A stretch of 64,000 nt of DNA from an uncultured Bacteroidales bacterium (GTDB taxonomy: Bacteria > Bacteroidota > Bacteroidia > Bacteroidales > UBA932), in assembly GCA_900318015.1 (NCBI GenBank), contig ONJB01000004.1:124001-188000 (forward strand), given 5' to 3'. Position numbers and translations under genes: made by a program. A model generated the notes under the pieces. It was not told the DNA's origin. It saw only the letters and a program-made list of their open reading frames with translations, and made no database searches. Shown piece by piece: positions 43,577-53,041 of this stretch. The number at the start of each line of letters is the position of its first letter. Positions within the stretch are counted from its first letter, which is position 1.

Positions 43577-44478
43577 TACCGTTGCGATTCCGGTTTGCGG
43601 AAGACGCCCGTCAGGCGTTTCCAGGGGTAGTACAGACGCAGATGGATCAGGATGAACCAGAACTTGGTATCCGCCGGGATGCCTTTCGTCCGCAGGAACA
43701 CCCGGTCGATCTCCGGGAAGGTATCCCGCCACTTGCGATAGTATTCGGGAATCTGCACATAGGGGATCAAAGGGTAGCGGCTGCGGTATTTGAACGAGAC
43801 GATGTCGTCGGCATCGACCGCCACCCCGTTCCGGGAAAGATAGTCCAGCACCTGCTGGACGTTGCCCCGGATGGCTTCCCAGCGCTTGAGCGCGGCCGCC
43901 TGTCCCTCTTCGAAACTGATGGAGGTAGTCCTGCGGTAATAGGTGTAAAACGGAATGCCCATGTGGCCGATGCGCCGGGCGCGGCGCGTCGCCTGCACGG
44001 CGAAGACGACGTCTTCCCACATGTCTCCACCTTCGGGCATGGCGATGTCCTCACACAGTTCCCGCTTGACCATGCGGCAGCAGAGGGAGGCCCAGACCTT
44101 CCCGGACAGGATGTCCGAGATTTCCCGGCCCGGTTCGCTGACGGTTGACTGTACGCGGGCTTCCTTCAGGTTCACCATCCGGAAATCGCACGTGACGATA
44201 TCCAGGTCCTCGGCGACCGCCTTCCCGTACATCAACTGATACGCCTCCGGATCCACGGAGTCGTCACTGTCACAGTGGATGACATACTCGCCCCGGGCGA
44301 GGGCGAGGCCCTGCATCCGGACGGCCGCCTGGCCGCTGTTCCGCGGCATGCGGTACACGCAGTCGTCGACGAAGATGAACTCCAGGTCCTCCATCGTCTG
44401 GGAGAACAGCGCCCGGGCGCAGCGGGCGATGTAGGGTTCGACCTTGTAGACCGGTATGATGACGCTGACCGCTGGCAT
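43576..44478 (-). CDS. GT2 glycosyltransferase paralog with N-terminal deletion, 300 aa
   Basis: MPAVSVIIPVYKVEPYIARC and EFIFVDDC are followed directly by VYRMPRNSGQAAVRMQGLAL. The 24 residues that stand between these blocks in the paralog at 40606 (SPDRSIDVMREVLEEFPERK, then DQVV) are missing, exactly 72 bases. HCDSDDSVDPEAYQ is intact. The lost helix belongs to the nucleotide-binding half, so activity is doubtful. The first 230 bases are nearly identical to the inverted copy in the 40606 gene. Confidence 0.8.
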   Translation of the reverse strand: MPAVSVIIPVYKVEPYIARCARALFSQTMEDLEFIFVDDCVYRMPRNSGQAAVRMQGLALARGEYVIHCDSDDSVDPEAYQLMYGKAVAEDLDIVTCDFRMVNLKEARVQSTVSEPGREISDILSGKVWASLCCRMVKRELCEDIAMPEGGDMWEDVVFAVQATRRARRIGHMGIPFYTYYRRTTSISFEEGQAAALKRWEAIRGNVQQVLDYLSRNGVAVDADDIVSFKYRSRYPLIPYVQIPEYYRKWRDTFPEIDRVFLRTKGIPADTKFWFILIHLRLYYPWKRLTGVFRKPESQR

Positions 44479-44509
44479 TCCTTCAAGCAAAAACAGAGAC
44501 CTTTTCCCT

Positions 44510-44539
44510 TTTGCAAAGATAGGAATTTTTTTATCTTTG
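44510..44539 (+). promoter_or_regulatory. Promoter of second flippase gene
   Basis: TTTG (44510-44513) and TATCTTTG (44532-44539) are 18 bases apart; the -7 box is four bases before the ATG at 44544. A mirror-image TATCTTTG on the minus strand (44514-44521) overlaps and may serve the GT2 gene at 44478, so the site is an inverted repeat (TGCAAAGATA / TATCTTTGCA). Confidence 0.6.
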
Positions 44540-44543
44540 CATT

Positions 44544-46079
44544 ATGGCATCGAACTCCGACATCCGCATCGCCAGAAATACGGTCATCATCTATATCCGG
44601 ATGGCGGTCACCATCCTGGTGGGACTCATCACCAGCCGGCTGGTGCTGCAGGCCCTGGGCGCATCGGACGTGGGCATCTACAGCGCCGTGGGCAGCACGG
44701 TCGCCCTCGTCGGGGCCATCACCGGGGCGCTTTCCTCCACGACCATCCGCTTCATGAACATCGAGATCGGCAAGGTGGACGGCAACCCCAACCGGATGTT
44801 CAACATCTGCCACGCAATCCATCTCGGCGGCGCGGCCGTCATCCTCCTGCTGCTGGAGAGCATCGGCCTCTGGTACATCCACACGCACCTGAATGTCCCG
44901 CCCGGCAAGGAGTCGGACGCGATGTTCGTGTTCCAGGTTTCCACCATCGTCGCCTGCCTCGCCATCGCCAACACCCCCTTCCAGAGCCTGTTCACCATCC
45001 ACGAGCAGTTCGGGACGGTGGCCCTGGTCGATATCTTCAACACCCTGCTCAAGCTGGGGCTGGTCGCCCTGCTGTACCTGATGCAGGGGCATCCTGACGG
45101 ACTGCGCATCTACGCCGTCATGATGAGCGCCAGCACCTGGATCTCGTTCATCGCCTACCACTGGATGAGCGCCCGGCGGTGGCCGGACATCGTCCGGTGG
45201 AAGCCCGTCCGGGAGAAATCGGCCTACCGGGAGGTCATGACGTTCAACAACTACAACCTCCTGTCCTCCTCGGCGGTCATCGCCCGGTCCCAGGGCTCCA
45301 ACATGCTCATCAACGCCTTCTTCGGGACCACCACCAACGCGGCCTATTTCTACGCCTTCACCCTGCAGAACTACGTCAACCAGTTCGTCAACAACTTCGA
45401 CCAGGCCTCCGCCCCGCAGATCACGCAGAACGTGGGCGCCGGCCAGGTGGAAACGGCCACGCGGCTGGCCCGGCGCTCCTGTCGGATCTGCCTCCTGCTG
45501 TTCCTCCTGCTGTTCTTCCCCCTGCTCAGCGAACTGGAATTCCTGATGGGCCTGTGGCTGGGCAGCAAGATGCCACCGGAGACGGTCGTGATGGCCCGCT
45601 GGACCCTCCTGATCGCCGCCGTCGCCACCACGTCCGCCGGCCTGGGACAGCTGATCAATGCCCTGGGGCGCATCAAGTGGTACAAGATCGAGATCACGGT
45701 CCTGTTCCTGCTGTGCCTCCCGGCCGGCTGGATCCTGTTCAAGAACGGCGCCCCGGCCTACACCATCCTGACCTGCTTCGTCGTCTCCGACTTCCTGAGC
45801 CGGATCATCCAGTTCATCCTGCTCCGGGTGCAGTTCCGGTTCGACGTATTCCGGTTCATGCGTCACGCCTACGCCCGCCCCCTGCTGATCTCCGTCCTGA
45901 TGGGCGGGTTCCTGCTGCTGTACAGGATGATTCCCCTGGACGGTCTCTGGCAGCATTTCGCCGGCTTCATGGTCGTCGGAATCGTCACGGTCGTCTGCAT
46001 CGGCTTCCTGGGCTTCAGCCGGGCGGAGCGCCGGACGGCCCTGGACTTCCTCCGCAACAAAATCCACAAGAACACATAA
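44544..46079 (+). CDS. MOP-family oligosaccharide flippase, 511 aa
   Basis: Membrane exporter with about 12-14 segments: [51 protein letters not shown], and [20 protein letters not shown] with [14 protein letters not shown]. It belongs to the Wzx-like group found with Bacteroidota glycan loci. It is likely to translocate the lipid-linked product of the neighbouring glycosyltransferases. It is followed after 14 bases by fucI, which suggests cotranscription with fucose catabolism. Confidence 0.88.
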   Translation: MASNSDIRIARNTVIIYIRMAVTILVGLITSRLVLQALGASDVGIYSAVGSTVALVGAITGALSSTTIRFMNIEIGKVDGNPNRMFNICHAIHLGGAAVILLLLESIGLWYIHTHLNVPPGKESDAMFVFQVSTIVACLAIANTPFQSLFTIHEQFGTVALVDIFNTLLKLGLVALLYLMQGHPDGLRIYAVMMSASTWISFIAYHWMSARRWPDIVRWKPVREKSAYREVMTFNNYNLLSSSAVIARSQGSNMLINAFFGTTTNAAYFYAFTLQNYVNQFVNNFDQASAPQITQNVGAGQVETATRLARRSCRICLLLFLLLFFPLLSELEFLMGLWLGSKMPPETVVMARWTLLIAAVATTSAGLGQLINALGRIKWYKIEITVLFLLCLPAGWILFKNGAPAYTILTCFVVSDFLSRIIQFILLRVQFRFDVFRFMRHAYARPLLISVLMGGFLLLYRMIPLDGLWQHFAGFMVVGIVTVVCIGFLGFSRAERRTALDFLRNKIHKNT

Positions 46080-46093
46080 CCCACACGAATACT

Positions 46094-47866
46094 ATGAGCC
46101 AAAATCCCAAGATCGGCATCCGTCCGACCATCGACGGCCGCATGAACGGCGTCCGCGAATCCCTGGAAGACCAGACCATGGGCATGGCGCAGAGCGTCGC
46201 CGCCCTGCTGTCCAGCCGCCTCCGCTATGCGGACGGGTCCCCCGTCGAATGCGTCATCTCCGATACCACCATCGGCCGCGTGGCCGAAGCCGCCGCCTGC
46301 GCGGAGAAGTTCGCCCGCGAGGGCGTCGCCATCACGATTACCGTCACGCCCTGCTGGTGCTACGGCAGCGAGACCATGGACATGGACCCGCACACGATCA
46401 AGGCCGTGTGGGGCTTCAACGGCACAGAGCGGCCGGGCGCGGTGTACCTCGCCGCCGTCCTCGCCGCGCACGCGCAGAAGGGCCTGCCCGCCTTCGGCAT
46501 CTACGGCCACGACGTGCAGGACGCGGATAACCAGACCATTCCGGCCGACGTCGAGGAGAAGCTCCTCCGCTTCGCCCGCGCCGCCGTCGCCGCCGCCTCC
46601 ATGCGGGGCAAGTCGTACCTGTCCATCGGCGCCGTCTGCATGGGCATCGCCGGTTCCATCGTGAATCCGGACTTCTTCGAGGACTACCTCGGGATGCGCT
46701 GCGAAGGCATCGACGAGGTGGAGATCATCCGCCGCATGGACCGGGGCATCTACGACCACGAGGAGTTCGAGAAGGCCCTCGCCTGGGCCAAGGCCCACTG
46801 CAAGGAGTACGACGACGTCTGCAACCGGCCCGACCTCAAGAAGACCCGGGAGGAGAAGGACGCGGACTGGGCCTTCGTCGTGAAGATGGCCCTCATCATC
46901 CGCGATCTCCTGCAGGGCAATCCCAAGCTCAAGGAACTGGGCTTCGGGGAGGAATCCCTGGGCCACAACGCGATCCTGGGCGGTTTCCAGGGCCAGCGCC
47001 AGTGGACGGACTTCTACCCGAACGGCGACTTCGCGGAGGCCATCTTGAACTCTTCCTTCGACTGGAACGGCATCCGCAAGCCCTTCGTCCTCGCGACGGA
47101 GAACGACTCCCTGAACGGCGTCGCGATGCTCCTCGGCCACCTCGTCTCCCAGGGTCCGGCCATCTTTGCCGATGTCCGCACTTACTGGAGCCCGGAGGCC
47201 GTGCAGCGGGTCACCGGCGAGCCGCTCACGGGCCCGGCGGCCGGCGGCATCATCCACCTGATCAACTCCGGCGCCGCCTCGCTGGACGGCAGCGGACAGT
47301 GTTCCATCGACGGGAAACCCGCGATGAAGCCCTTCTGGGAGATTTCCCCGGAGGAGGCCGACGCCTGCCTGGACGCCACCGTCTGGGTGCCTGCGAACCG
47401 CGAATACTTCCGCGGCGGCGGCTTCTCCTCCAAGTTCCTCTCGAAGGGCGGCATGCCCTGCACGATGATCCGGATGAACATCGTCAAGAACCTGGGTCCC
47501 GTGCTCCAGCTCGCGGAAGGATGGACGGTAGACGTGTCCGAGAAGCAGTTCCGCATCCTGGACGACCGCACCGACAAGGGCTGGCCGACGACCTGGTTCG
47601 CCCCGCGCCTGGACCTGTCCAAACGCCCGTTCAAGGACGTGTACAGCGTGATGGACAACTGGGGCGCGAACCACGGGGCCATCGTGTACGGCCACGTGGG
47701 CGCTGACCTCATCACGCTCTGCTCCATGCTCCGCATCCCGGTGTGCATGCACAACGTTCCCGAGAAGGACATCTTCCGTCCCTCCACTTGGCGCGCCTTC
47801 GGCATGGACCCGGAGGGCGCCGACTATAGAGCTTGCGCGGCCTACGGCCCGCTGTTTAAGAAATAG
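46094..47866 (+). CDS. fucI: L-fucose isomerase
   Basis: At 590 residues this is a full-length Fuc[21 protein letters not shown], the [16 protein letters not shown] block, [20 protein letters not shown], and the metal-binding residues E336 (ATENDS), D360 (FADVRTYW) and H527 (NHGAIVYGH), at the positions expected from the E. coli enzyme (E337, D361, H528). It converts L-fucose to L-fuculose. It is followed by fucP after two bases. A longer frame upstream lies inside the flippase in another phase and is rejected. Confidence 0.97.
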   Translation: MSQNPKIGIRPTIDGRMNGVRESLEDQTMGMAQSVAALLSSRLRYADGSPVECVISDTTIGRVAEAAACAEKFAREGVAITITVTPCWCYGSETMDMDPHTIKAVWGFNGTERPGAVYLAAVLAAHAQKGLPAFGIYGHDVQDADNQTIPADVEEKLLRFARAAVAAASMRGKSYLSIGAVCMGIAGSIVNPDFFEDYLGMRCEGIDEVEIIRRMDRGIYDHEEFEKALAWAKAHCKEYDDVCNRPDLKKTREEKDADWAFVVKMALIIRDLLQGNPKLKELGFGEESLGHNAILGGFQGQRQWTDFYPNGDFAEAILNSSFDWNGIRKPFVLATENDSLNGVAMLLGHLVSQGPAIFADVRTYWSPEAVQRVTGEPLTGPAAGGIIHLINSGAASLDGSGQCSIDGKPAMKPFWEISPEEADACLDATVWVPANREYFRGGGFSSKFLSKGGMPCTMIRMNIVKNLGPVLQLAEGWTVDVSEKQFRILDDRTDKGWPTTWFAPRLDLSKRPFKDVYSVMDNWGANHGAIVYGHVGADLITLCSMLRIPVCMHNVPEKDIFRPSTWRAFGMDPEGADYRACAAYGPLFKK

Positions 47867-47868
47867 AT

Positions 47869-49173
47869 ATGAAAGAGAAAAACAGTTTCTTCAAGTACGA
47901 GGGCGTAAATTATTTACTGCCATTCATTTTGATCACTGCGTGCTTCGCGCTGTGGGGCTTTGCGAACGATGTCACGAACCCGATGGTGAAGGCGTTCTCC
48001 AAGATCTTCCGGATGAGCGTGACGCAGGGTACCCTGACGCAGGTCGCCTTTTACGGCGGGTACTTCGCGATGGCCCTCCCGGCCGCCCTCTTCATCCGGC
48101 GCTTCTCGTACAAGAGCGGCATCCTGATGGGCCTGGGCTTGTACGCGACGGGGGCGTTCCTGTTCATCGCCGCGCGGTCCACGGGGTCGTACTGGCCTTT
48201 CCTGATCGCGTATTTCATCCTCACCTGCGGCCTCAGCTTCCTGGAGACCAGCGCGAACCCGTACATCCTCGCGATGGGCGACCCGGCGACGGCCACCCGA
48301 CGGCTGAACTTCGCGCAGTCGTTCAACCCCATCGGCTCCCTGTGCGGGATGTATGTGGCGATGAACTTCATCCAGGCGCGCCTGAACCCGATGGACTCCG
48401 CCGCCCGGGCTACCCTGTCCGACGCGGAGTTCGAGGCGATGAAGCAGTCCGACCTCGGGATCCTCATCACCCCGTACGTGGTCATCGGCATCGTCATCGT
48501 GGCGATGTTCCTGCTGATCCTGCTGAAGAAGATGCCGGCGGTCCACGAGGAGAGCTCCCAGACGGTGGGCGCCTCGCTGAAGCGGCTCATCGGCATCCCC
48601 CGCTACCGCGAGGGCGTGCTGGCGCAGTTCTTCTATGTGGGCGTGCAGATCATGTGCTGGACCTTCATCATCCAGTACGGGACGCGGATCTTCATGGAGC
48701 GCGGGATGAGCGAGATCGATGCGGAAGTCCTCTCGCAGAAGTACAACATCGCCGCGATGATCCTCTTCTGCTGCAGCCGGTTTATCTGCACTTACCTCAT
48801 GAAATACTTCAAGCCCGGGAAGATGCTCTACTGCTTCGCTTTCGCAGGGCTTGCCTTCGCGCTCGGCGTCATTTTCTTCCAGGGAATCGTGGGCCTGTAC
48901 TGCCTCGTCGCCGTCTCCGCCTGCATGTCCCTGATGTTCCCGACCATCTACGGCATCGCCCTCGAGGGGCTCGGCGAGGACGCCAAGTTCGGCGCCGCCG
49001 GCCTCATCATGGCCATCCTCGGCGGCTCCGTCCTGCCGCCGTTCCAAGCCATGATCATCGACAAGGGCACCTTATTGGGAATGCCGGCGGTGAACCTGTC
49101 GTTCATCCTGCCGGCACTCTGTTTCGTGGTGATCGCGATCTACGGACTCCGGGTGCACCGGAAGGTGATCTAG
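47869..49173 (+). CDS. fucP: L-fucose:H+ symporter
   Basis: Major facilitator protein of 434 residues with 12 membrane segments. The FucP-specific residues are in LWGFANDVTNPMVKAFSKIF (Asp) and LSFLETSANPYILAMGDP (Glu, NPY), which take part in proton and fucose binding. It follows fucI after two bases and forms the fucose-uptake unit. Its stop is only four bases from the stop of the convergent glnS gene, with no terminator between. Confidence 0.93.
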   Translation: MKEKNSFFKYEGVNYLLPFILITACFALWGFANDVTNPMVKAFSKIFRMSVTQGTLTQVAFYGGYFAMALPAALFIRRFSYKSGILMGLGLYATGAFLFIAARSTGSYWPFLIAYFILTCGLSFLETSANPYILAMGDPATATRRLNFAQSFNPIGSLCGMYVAMNFIQARLNPMDSAARATLSDAEFEAMKQSDLGILITPYVVIGIVIVAMFLLILLKKMPAVHEESSQTVGASLKRLIGIPRYREGVLAQFFYVGVQIMCWTFIIQYGTRIFMERGMSEIDAEVLSQKYNIAAMILFCCSRFICTYLMKYFKPGKMLYCFAFAGLAFALGVIFFQGIVGLYCLVAVSACMSLMFPTIYGIALEGLGEDAKFGAAGLIMAILGGSVLPPFQAMIIDKGTLLGMPAVNLSFILPALCFVVIAIYGLRVHRKVI

Positions 49174-49177
49174 CGGA

Positions 49178-50827
49178 TTATTCCGGTTTGTAGGAATCCT
49201 TGAGGGCGGTGGTCTTGTTGAACACCGCCTTTTCCGGTGTGGAGTCCTTGTCCTTCACGTAGTAGCCGGTGCGCTCGAACTGGACCGCGATGCCGGAGGC
49301 GTCGTCCAGGAGGGCGGGTTCCGCCCAGCCGTCGCCGACGATGAGGGAATCGGGATTCAGGAAGTCCTTGTAGTCCTTGTCCTCGGGGACCTGGGACATG
49401 TCGGCCAGGGTGAAGAGGCGGTCGTAGTTGCGGAGCTCGATCTCCTTCGCGTGCGGGATGGAGACCCAGTGGATCGTGCCCTTGACGGAGCGCCATTCAC
49501 CCGTGGTCGGGTGCGTGGTGGGATCGTAGGTGCACTTGAGCTCGACGACTTCGCCGTCCTCGTTCTTGATCACCTCGTTGCACTTGATGATGTAGGTGTA
49601 CTTGAGGCGTACCTCGCCGTCCGGCTTGAGGCGGAAGAACTTCTTGGGGGCGTCCTCCATGAAGTCGGCGCGGTCGATGTAGAGCTCGCCGCTGAAGGGG
49701 ACCCTGCGGGTCGCGCCCTCCGGCTCGGCCGGGTTCAGCGGGCAGTCGAACCATTCGACCTGGCCTTCCGGATAGTTGGTGAGGGTGACCTTGATGGGAT
49801 CCTGGACCACCATGTAGCGGTTGGACCGGGCGTTCAGGTCCTGGCGGACGCACCATTCGAGGAGCTGGATGTCCATCAGCTGGTCGCGCTTGGAGACGCC
49901 GATCTTGTCGCAGAACATGCGGAGCGCCTCGGCGGTGTAGCCGCGGCGGCGGACGCCGCAGAGCGTGGGCATGCGGGGGTCGTCCCAGCCGCTCACGAGC
50001 TCCTTCTGCACGAGCTCGAGGAGCTTGCGCTTGGACATCAGGGTATACGTGAGATTGAGGCGCGCAAATTCGTACTGGTGAGAGGGATAGATACCCAGCG
50101 TCTCGATGAACCAGTCGTACAGCGGACGGTGCACGTCGAACTCCAGGGTGCAGATGGAATGGGTGATGTGCTCGATGGAATCGCACTGGCCGTGGGTGTA
50201 GTCATACATGGGGTAGATGCACCACTTGTCGCCCGTGCGGTGATGGTGCGCGAACTTGATGCGGTACAGCAGCGGGTCGCGGAACATCATGTTCGGATGG
50301 GCCATGTCGATCTTCGCGCGGAGGACCTTCTCCCCTTCCGCGTACTTGCCGGCCTTCATCTCACGGAAGAGTTTCAGGTTCTCCTCCGGGGTGCGGTCGC
50401 GCCAGGGGCTCGGGGTGCCGGGCTTGTCCACGGTGCCGCGGTTCAGGCGGATCTCCTCCTGGTTCTGGTCATCGACATAGGCGAGGCCCCGCTTGATGAG
50501 GTCCTCGGCCCATTCGTACAGCTGGTCGAAGTAATCCGAAGCGTAGAGTTCCTTGTCCCAATGGAAGCCCAGCCACTGGATGTCCTCCTTGATGGAGTCC
50601 ACGTACTCGGTGTCTTCCTTCGTGGGGTTCGTGTCGTCGTAGCGGAGGTTCGTCTTGCCGCCGTACTTCTGCGCGAGACCGAAGTTCAGGCAGATGGACT
50701 TGGCGTGTCCCAGGTGCAGGTAGCCGTTCGGCTCCGGCGGGAAACGGGTCATGACGGAATCCACTTTGCCCGACGCGAGGTCGGCTTCGATGATCTCTTC
50801 GAGGAAATTCAGTTTGCGTTCTTCCAT
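49178..50827 (-). CDS. glnS: Glutaminyl-tRNA synthetase
   Basis: Class I synthetase of 549 residues: the HIGH-type motif in PPEPNGYLHLGHAKSICLNF, NLRYDDTNP, MYDYTHGQCDSIEHITHSIC, and the KMSKS-type LMSKRKLLELV. The C-terminal anticodon-binding barrels end in KTTALKDSYKPE. A direct charging route for glutamine is present, not only the amidotransferase route. A -7 box candidate TACCTTTG lies on the minus strand at 50849-50856. Confidence 0.96.
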   Translation of the reverse strand: MEERKLNFLEEIIEADLASGKVDSVMTRFPPEPNGYLHLGHAKSICLNFGLAQKYGGKTNLRYDDTNPTKEDTEYVDSIKEDIQWLGFHWDKELYASDYFDQLYEWAEDLIKRGLAYVDDQNQEEIRLNRGTVDKPGTPSPWRDRTPEENLKLFREMKAGKYAEGEKVLRAKIDMAHPNMMFRDPLLYRIKFAHHHRTGDKWCIYPMYDYTHGQCDSIEHITHSICTLEFDVHRPLYDWFIETLGIYPSHQYEFARLNLTYTLMSKRKLLELVQKELVSGWDDPRMPTLCGVRRRGYTAEALRMFCDKIGVSKRDQLMDIQLLEWCVRQDLNARSNRYMVVQDPIKVTLTNYPEGQVEWFDCPLNPAEPEGATRRVPFSGELYIDRADFMEDAPKKFFRLKPDGEVRLKYTYIIKCNEVIKNEDGEVVELKCTYDPTTHPTTGEWRSVKGTIHWVSIPHAKEIELRNYDRLFTLADMSQVPEDKDYKDFLNPDSLIVGDGWAEPALLDDASGIAVQFERTGYYVKDKDSTPEKAVFNKTTALKDSYKPE

Positions 50828-50848
50828 GGTTTGTTACCTTATAGGTGG

Positions 50849-50885
50849 CAAAGGTACGCATTTTAAATTATTTTTACTAACTTCG
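50849..50885. promoter_or_regulatory. Divergent promoter region of glnS and spt
   Basis: TACCTTTG (minus strand, 50849-50856) fits the -7 consensus for glnS. TAACTTCG (plus strand, 50878-50885), one base off the consensus, is a candidate for spt at 50910. No clear -33 element for either. Confidence 0.4.
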
Positions 50886-50909
50886 CACCGTACTAAAACG
50901 AACAAGTAA

Positions 50910-52100
50910 ATGGGTTTACTGCATGCAAGGCTGGCGAAGTACGACCTGCCGCAAAAAATGATCGAGAAAGGGGTTTACCCCTATTTCCGTGAAATCGAGA
51001 GCAAACAGGGCACGGAAGTCGAGATGGAAGGACACAAGGTCCTGATGTTCGGTTCCAACGCCTACACGGGCCTCACCGGGGACGAGCGCGTCATCGAGGC
51101 TGGCGTCAAGGCCCTGAAGCAATATGGTTCCGGCTGCGCCGGTTCCCGTTTCCTGAACGGCACCCTGGACATCCACGTCCAGCTCGAGAAAGAGCTCGCC
51201 GCCTTCGTGGGCAAGGACGAAGCCCTGTGCTTCTCCACCGGCTTCACGGTGAATTCCGGCGTCATCCCGCAGCTTCTCACCCGCGACGACTTCATCATCT
51301 GCGACGACCGCGACCACGCCTCCATCGTGGACGGACGCCGCCTGTCCTTCGCCAAGGCGCTGCACTACAAGCACAACGACATGAAGGACCTGGAGCGCTG
51401 CCTCCGCCGCTGCCCCAAGAACTCCGTGAAGCTCATCGTCGTGGACGGCGTCTTCTCGATGGAAGGCGACCTGTGCAAGCTCCCCGAGATCGTCGAGTTC
51501 AAGCACAAGTATGACAACGTCGTCATCATGGTGGACGAGGCCCACGGCCTCGGCGTCTTCGGCCGCCAGGGCCGCGGCGTCTGCGACCACTTCAACCTGA
51601 CCAAGGACATCGACATCATCATGGGGACGTTCTCCAAGTCCCTCGCTTCCATCGGCGGTTTCGTCGCCGCGGACAAGATCATCATCAACTGGTTGCGGCA
51701 CACCGCCCGCACCTACATCTTCAGCGCCTCCGCCACCCCGGCCGCGACCGCGAGCGCCCTGGAGGCCCTGCATATCATCCAGCAGGAGCCCCAGCGCATC
51801 AAGTCCCTCTGGGACGTCACGAACTACGCGCTGATGAAGTTCCGCGCCGCCGGCTTCGAGATCGGCGACACCGAGAGCCCGATCATCCCGCTGTACGTCC
51901 GCGACCTGGAGAAGACCTTCATGGTCACGAAGATGGCGTTCGACGAGGGCGTGTTCATCAACGCCGTCATCCCGCCGGCCTGCGCCCCGCAGGACACCCT
52001 CGTCCGCTTCGCGCTCATGGCCACCCATACGAAGGAGCAGGTGGACCGCGCCGTCACCGCCCTCACCAAGGTATTCAAGTCCCTAGACATCATCAAATGA
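50910..52100 (+). CDS. spt: Serine palmitoyltransferase (sphingolipid synthesis)
   Basis: PLP-dependent alpha-oxoamine synthase of 396 residues. The opening MGLLHARLAKYDLPQKMIEK and YGSGCAGSRFLNGTLDIHVQ are nearly those of the Bacteroides serine palmitoyltransferase. The PLP lysine is in IMGTFSKSLASIGGF and the aspartate in VIMVDEAHGLGVFGRQGRG. It condenses serine with an acyl-CoA to make 3-ketosphinganine, the first step of Bacteroidota sphingolipids. The yicC gene overlaps its end by ATGA. Confidence 0.9.
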   Translation: MGLLHARLAKYDLPQKMIEKGVYPYFREIESKQGTEVEMEGHKVLMFGSNAYTGLTGDERVIEAGVKALKQYGSGCAGSRFLNGTLDIHVQLEKELAAFVGKDEALCFSTGFTVNSGVIPQLLTRDDFIICDDRDHASIVDGRRLSFAKALHYKHNDMKDLERCLRRCPKNSVKLIVVDGVFSMEGDLCKLPEIVEFKHKYDNVVIMVDEAHGLGVFGRQGRGVCDHFNLTKDIDIIMGTFSKSLASIGGFVAADKIIINWLRHTARTYIFSASATPAATASALEALHIIQQEPQRIKSLWDVTNYALMKFRAAGFEIGDTESPIIPLYVRDLEKTFMVTKMAFDEGVFINAVIPPACAPQDTLVRFALMATHTKEQVDRAVTALTKVFKSLDIIK

Positions 52101-52987
52101 TCCAGTCGATGACCGGCTACGGCAAGGCCGAAGCCCAGCTGCAAGGTGGAAAACTCACCGTCGAAATCCGCACTCTCAACAGCAAGAGTGCGGATATCAA
52201 TATCAAGACGTCCATCCTCCCGAAGGAGAAGGACATCCCCGTGCGGAAGAAGCTCGCCGAGCGTCTGCAGCGCGGCACCATCGACTTCTTCCTCACCTAT
52301 GAGGCCGGCGCCGCCGAGGCCGCGCGTCCCATCAATGCCGAGGCGCTGAAGGCCTATTACAACCAGCTCATGGCCGTGCGCCGGGAGCTTCCGGGCTTCA
52401 CGGCCCCGGGCGACGAGGCCAACAGCGAACTGCTCGCCTCCCTCCTCCGCCTCCCCGACGTGGTGGACACGAAGAAGGCCGATGCCATCGGCGAAGAGGA
52501 CTGGCCGGCCGTGGAAGCCGCCATCGACGAGGCCCTGGACCATCTCCAGGCTTTCCGCAGCCAGGAAGGCGTCGCCCTGTACAAGGACGTCACCGGCCGC
52601 GTCCAGACGATTCTCGGCCTCTATGACGAGGTGGAGAAGCTGGAAGGCGAACGGATCGAAGGCGTGAAGGCCCGCCTCCTCAAGAACCTCGAGGAGCTCT
52701 CGCAGAAGCCCGATCCCGCCCGCTTCGAGCAGGAACTCATCTTCTACCTGGAGAAGTACGACATCAACGAGGAGAAGGTGCGGCTGCGCCAGCACTGCCG
52801 TTATTTCATGGAAACCATCGACGGCGAGCCCTACCCCGGCAAGAAGCTCGGCTTCATCATCCAGGAGATGGGCCGCGAGATCAACACCACCGGTTCCAAG
52901 GCGAACCACGCCGGCATCCAGCGCCTGGTGGTGAGGATGAAGGACGAGTTGGAGAAGATCCGGGAACAGTCGATGAACATCCTGTAA
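52097..52987 (+). CDS. yicC: YicC-family endoribonuclease
   Basis: 296 residues. The family signature MIQSMTGYGKAEAQLQGGKL and IRTLNSKSADINIK opens the protein, and the C-terminus carries HCRYFMETI then PGKKLGFIIQEMGREINTTG and SKANHAGIQRLVVRMKDELE, which is diagnostic. YicC proteins are RNases that act on RNA such as small RNAs. Its ATG overlaps the spt stop, so the two are coupled. Confidence 0.95.
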   Translation: MIQSMTGYGKAEAQLQGGKLTVEIRTLNSKSADINIKTSILPKEKDIPVRKKLAERLQRGTIDFFLTYEAGAAEAARPINAEALKAYYNQLMAVRRELPGFTAPGDEANSELLASLLRLPDVVDTKKADAIGEEDWPAVEAAIDEALDHLQAFRSQEGVALYKDVTGRVQTILGLYDEVEKLEGERIEGVKARLLKNLEELSQKPDPARFEQELIFYLEKYDINEEKVRLRQHCRYFMETIDGEPYPGKKLGFIIQEMGREINTTGSKANHAGIQRLVVRMKDELEKIREQSMNIL

Positions 52988-53019
52988 AAAACGAGGCCGC
53001 CCCGCAAGGGACGGCCTCG
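52986..53019 (-). terminator. Terminator of SusCD-like operon
   Basis: Stem CGAGGCCG / CGGCCTCG (52992-53019) with flanking C/G pairs, followed on the minus strand by six T. It lies 22 bases after the BACON gene stop and also separates it from yicC. Confidence 0.8.
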
Positions 53020-53041
53020 ATTCGTTGCAGACAGCGCGCTA

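Noticed and set aside
44232..46067. A 611-codon minus-strand frame opposite the flippase
   Set aside because: The plus-strand flippase has clear membrane segments and continues into fucI; the opposite frame is charged low-complexity sequence.
45179..46093. Long N-terminal extension of fucI
   Set aside because: It lies within the flippase in another phase. The ATG at 46094 gives the normal 590-residue isomerase with metal ligands at expected positions.
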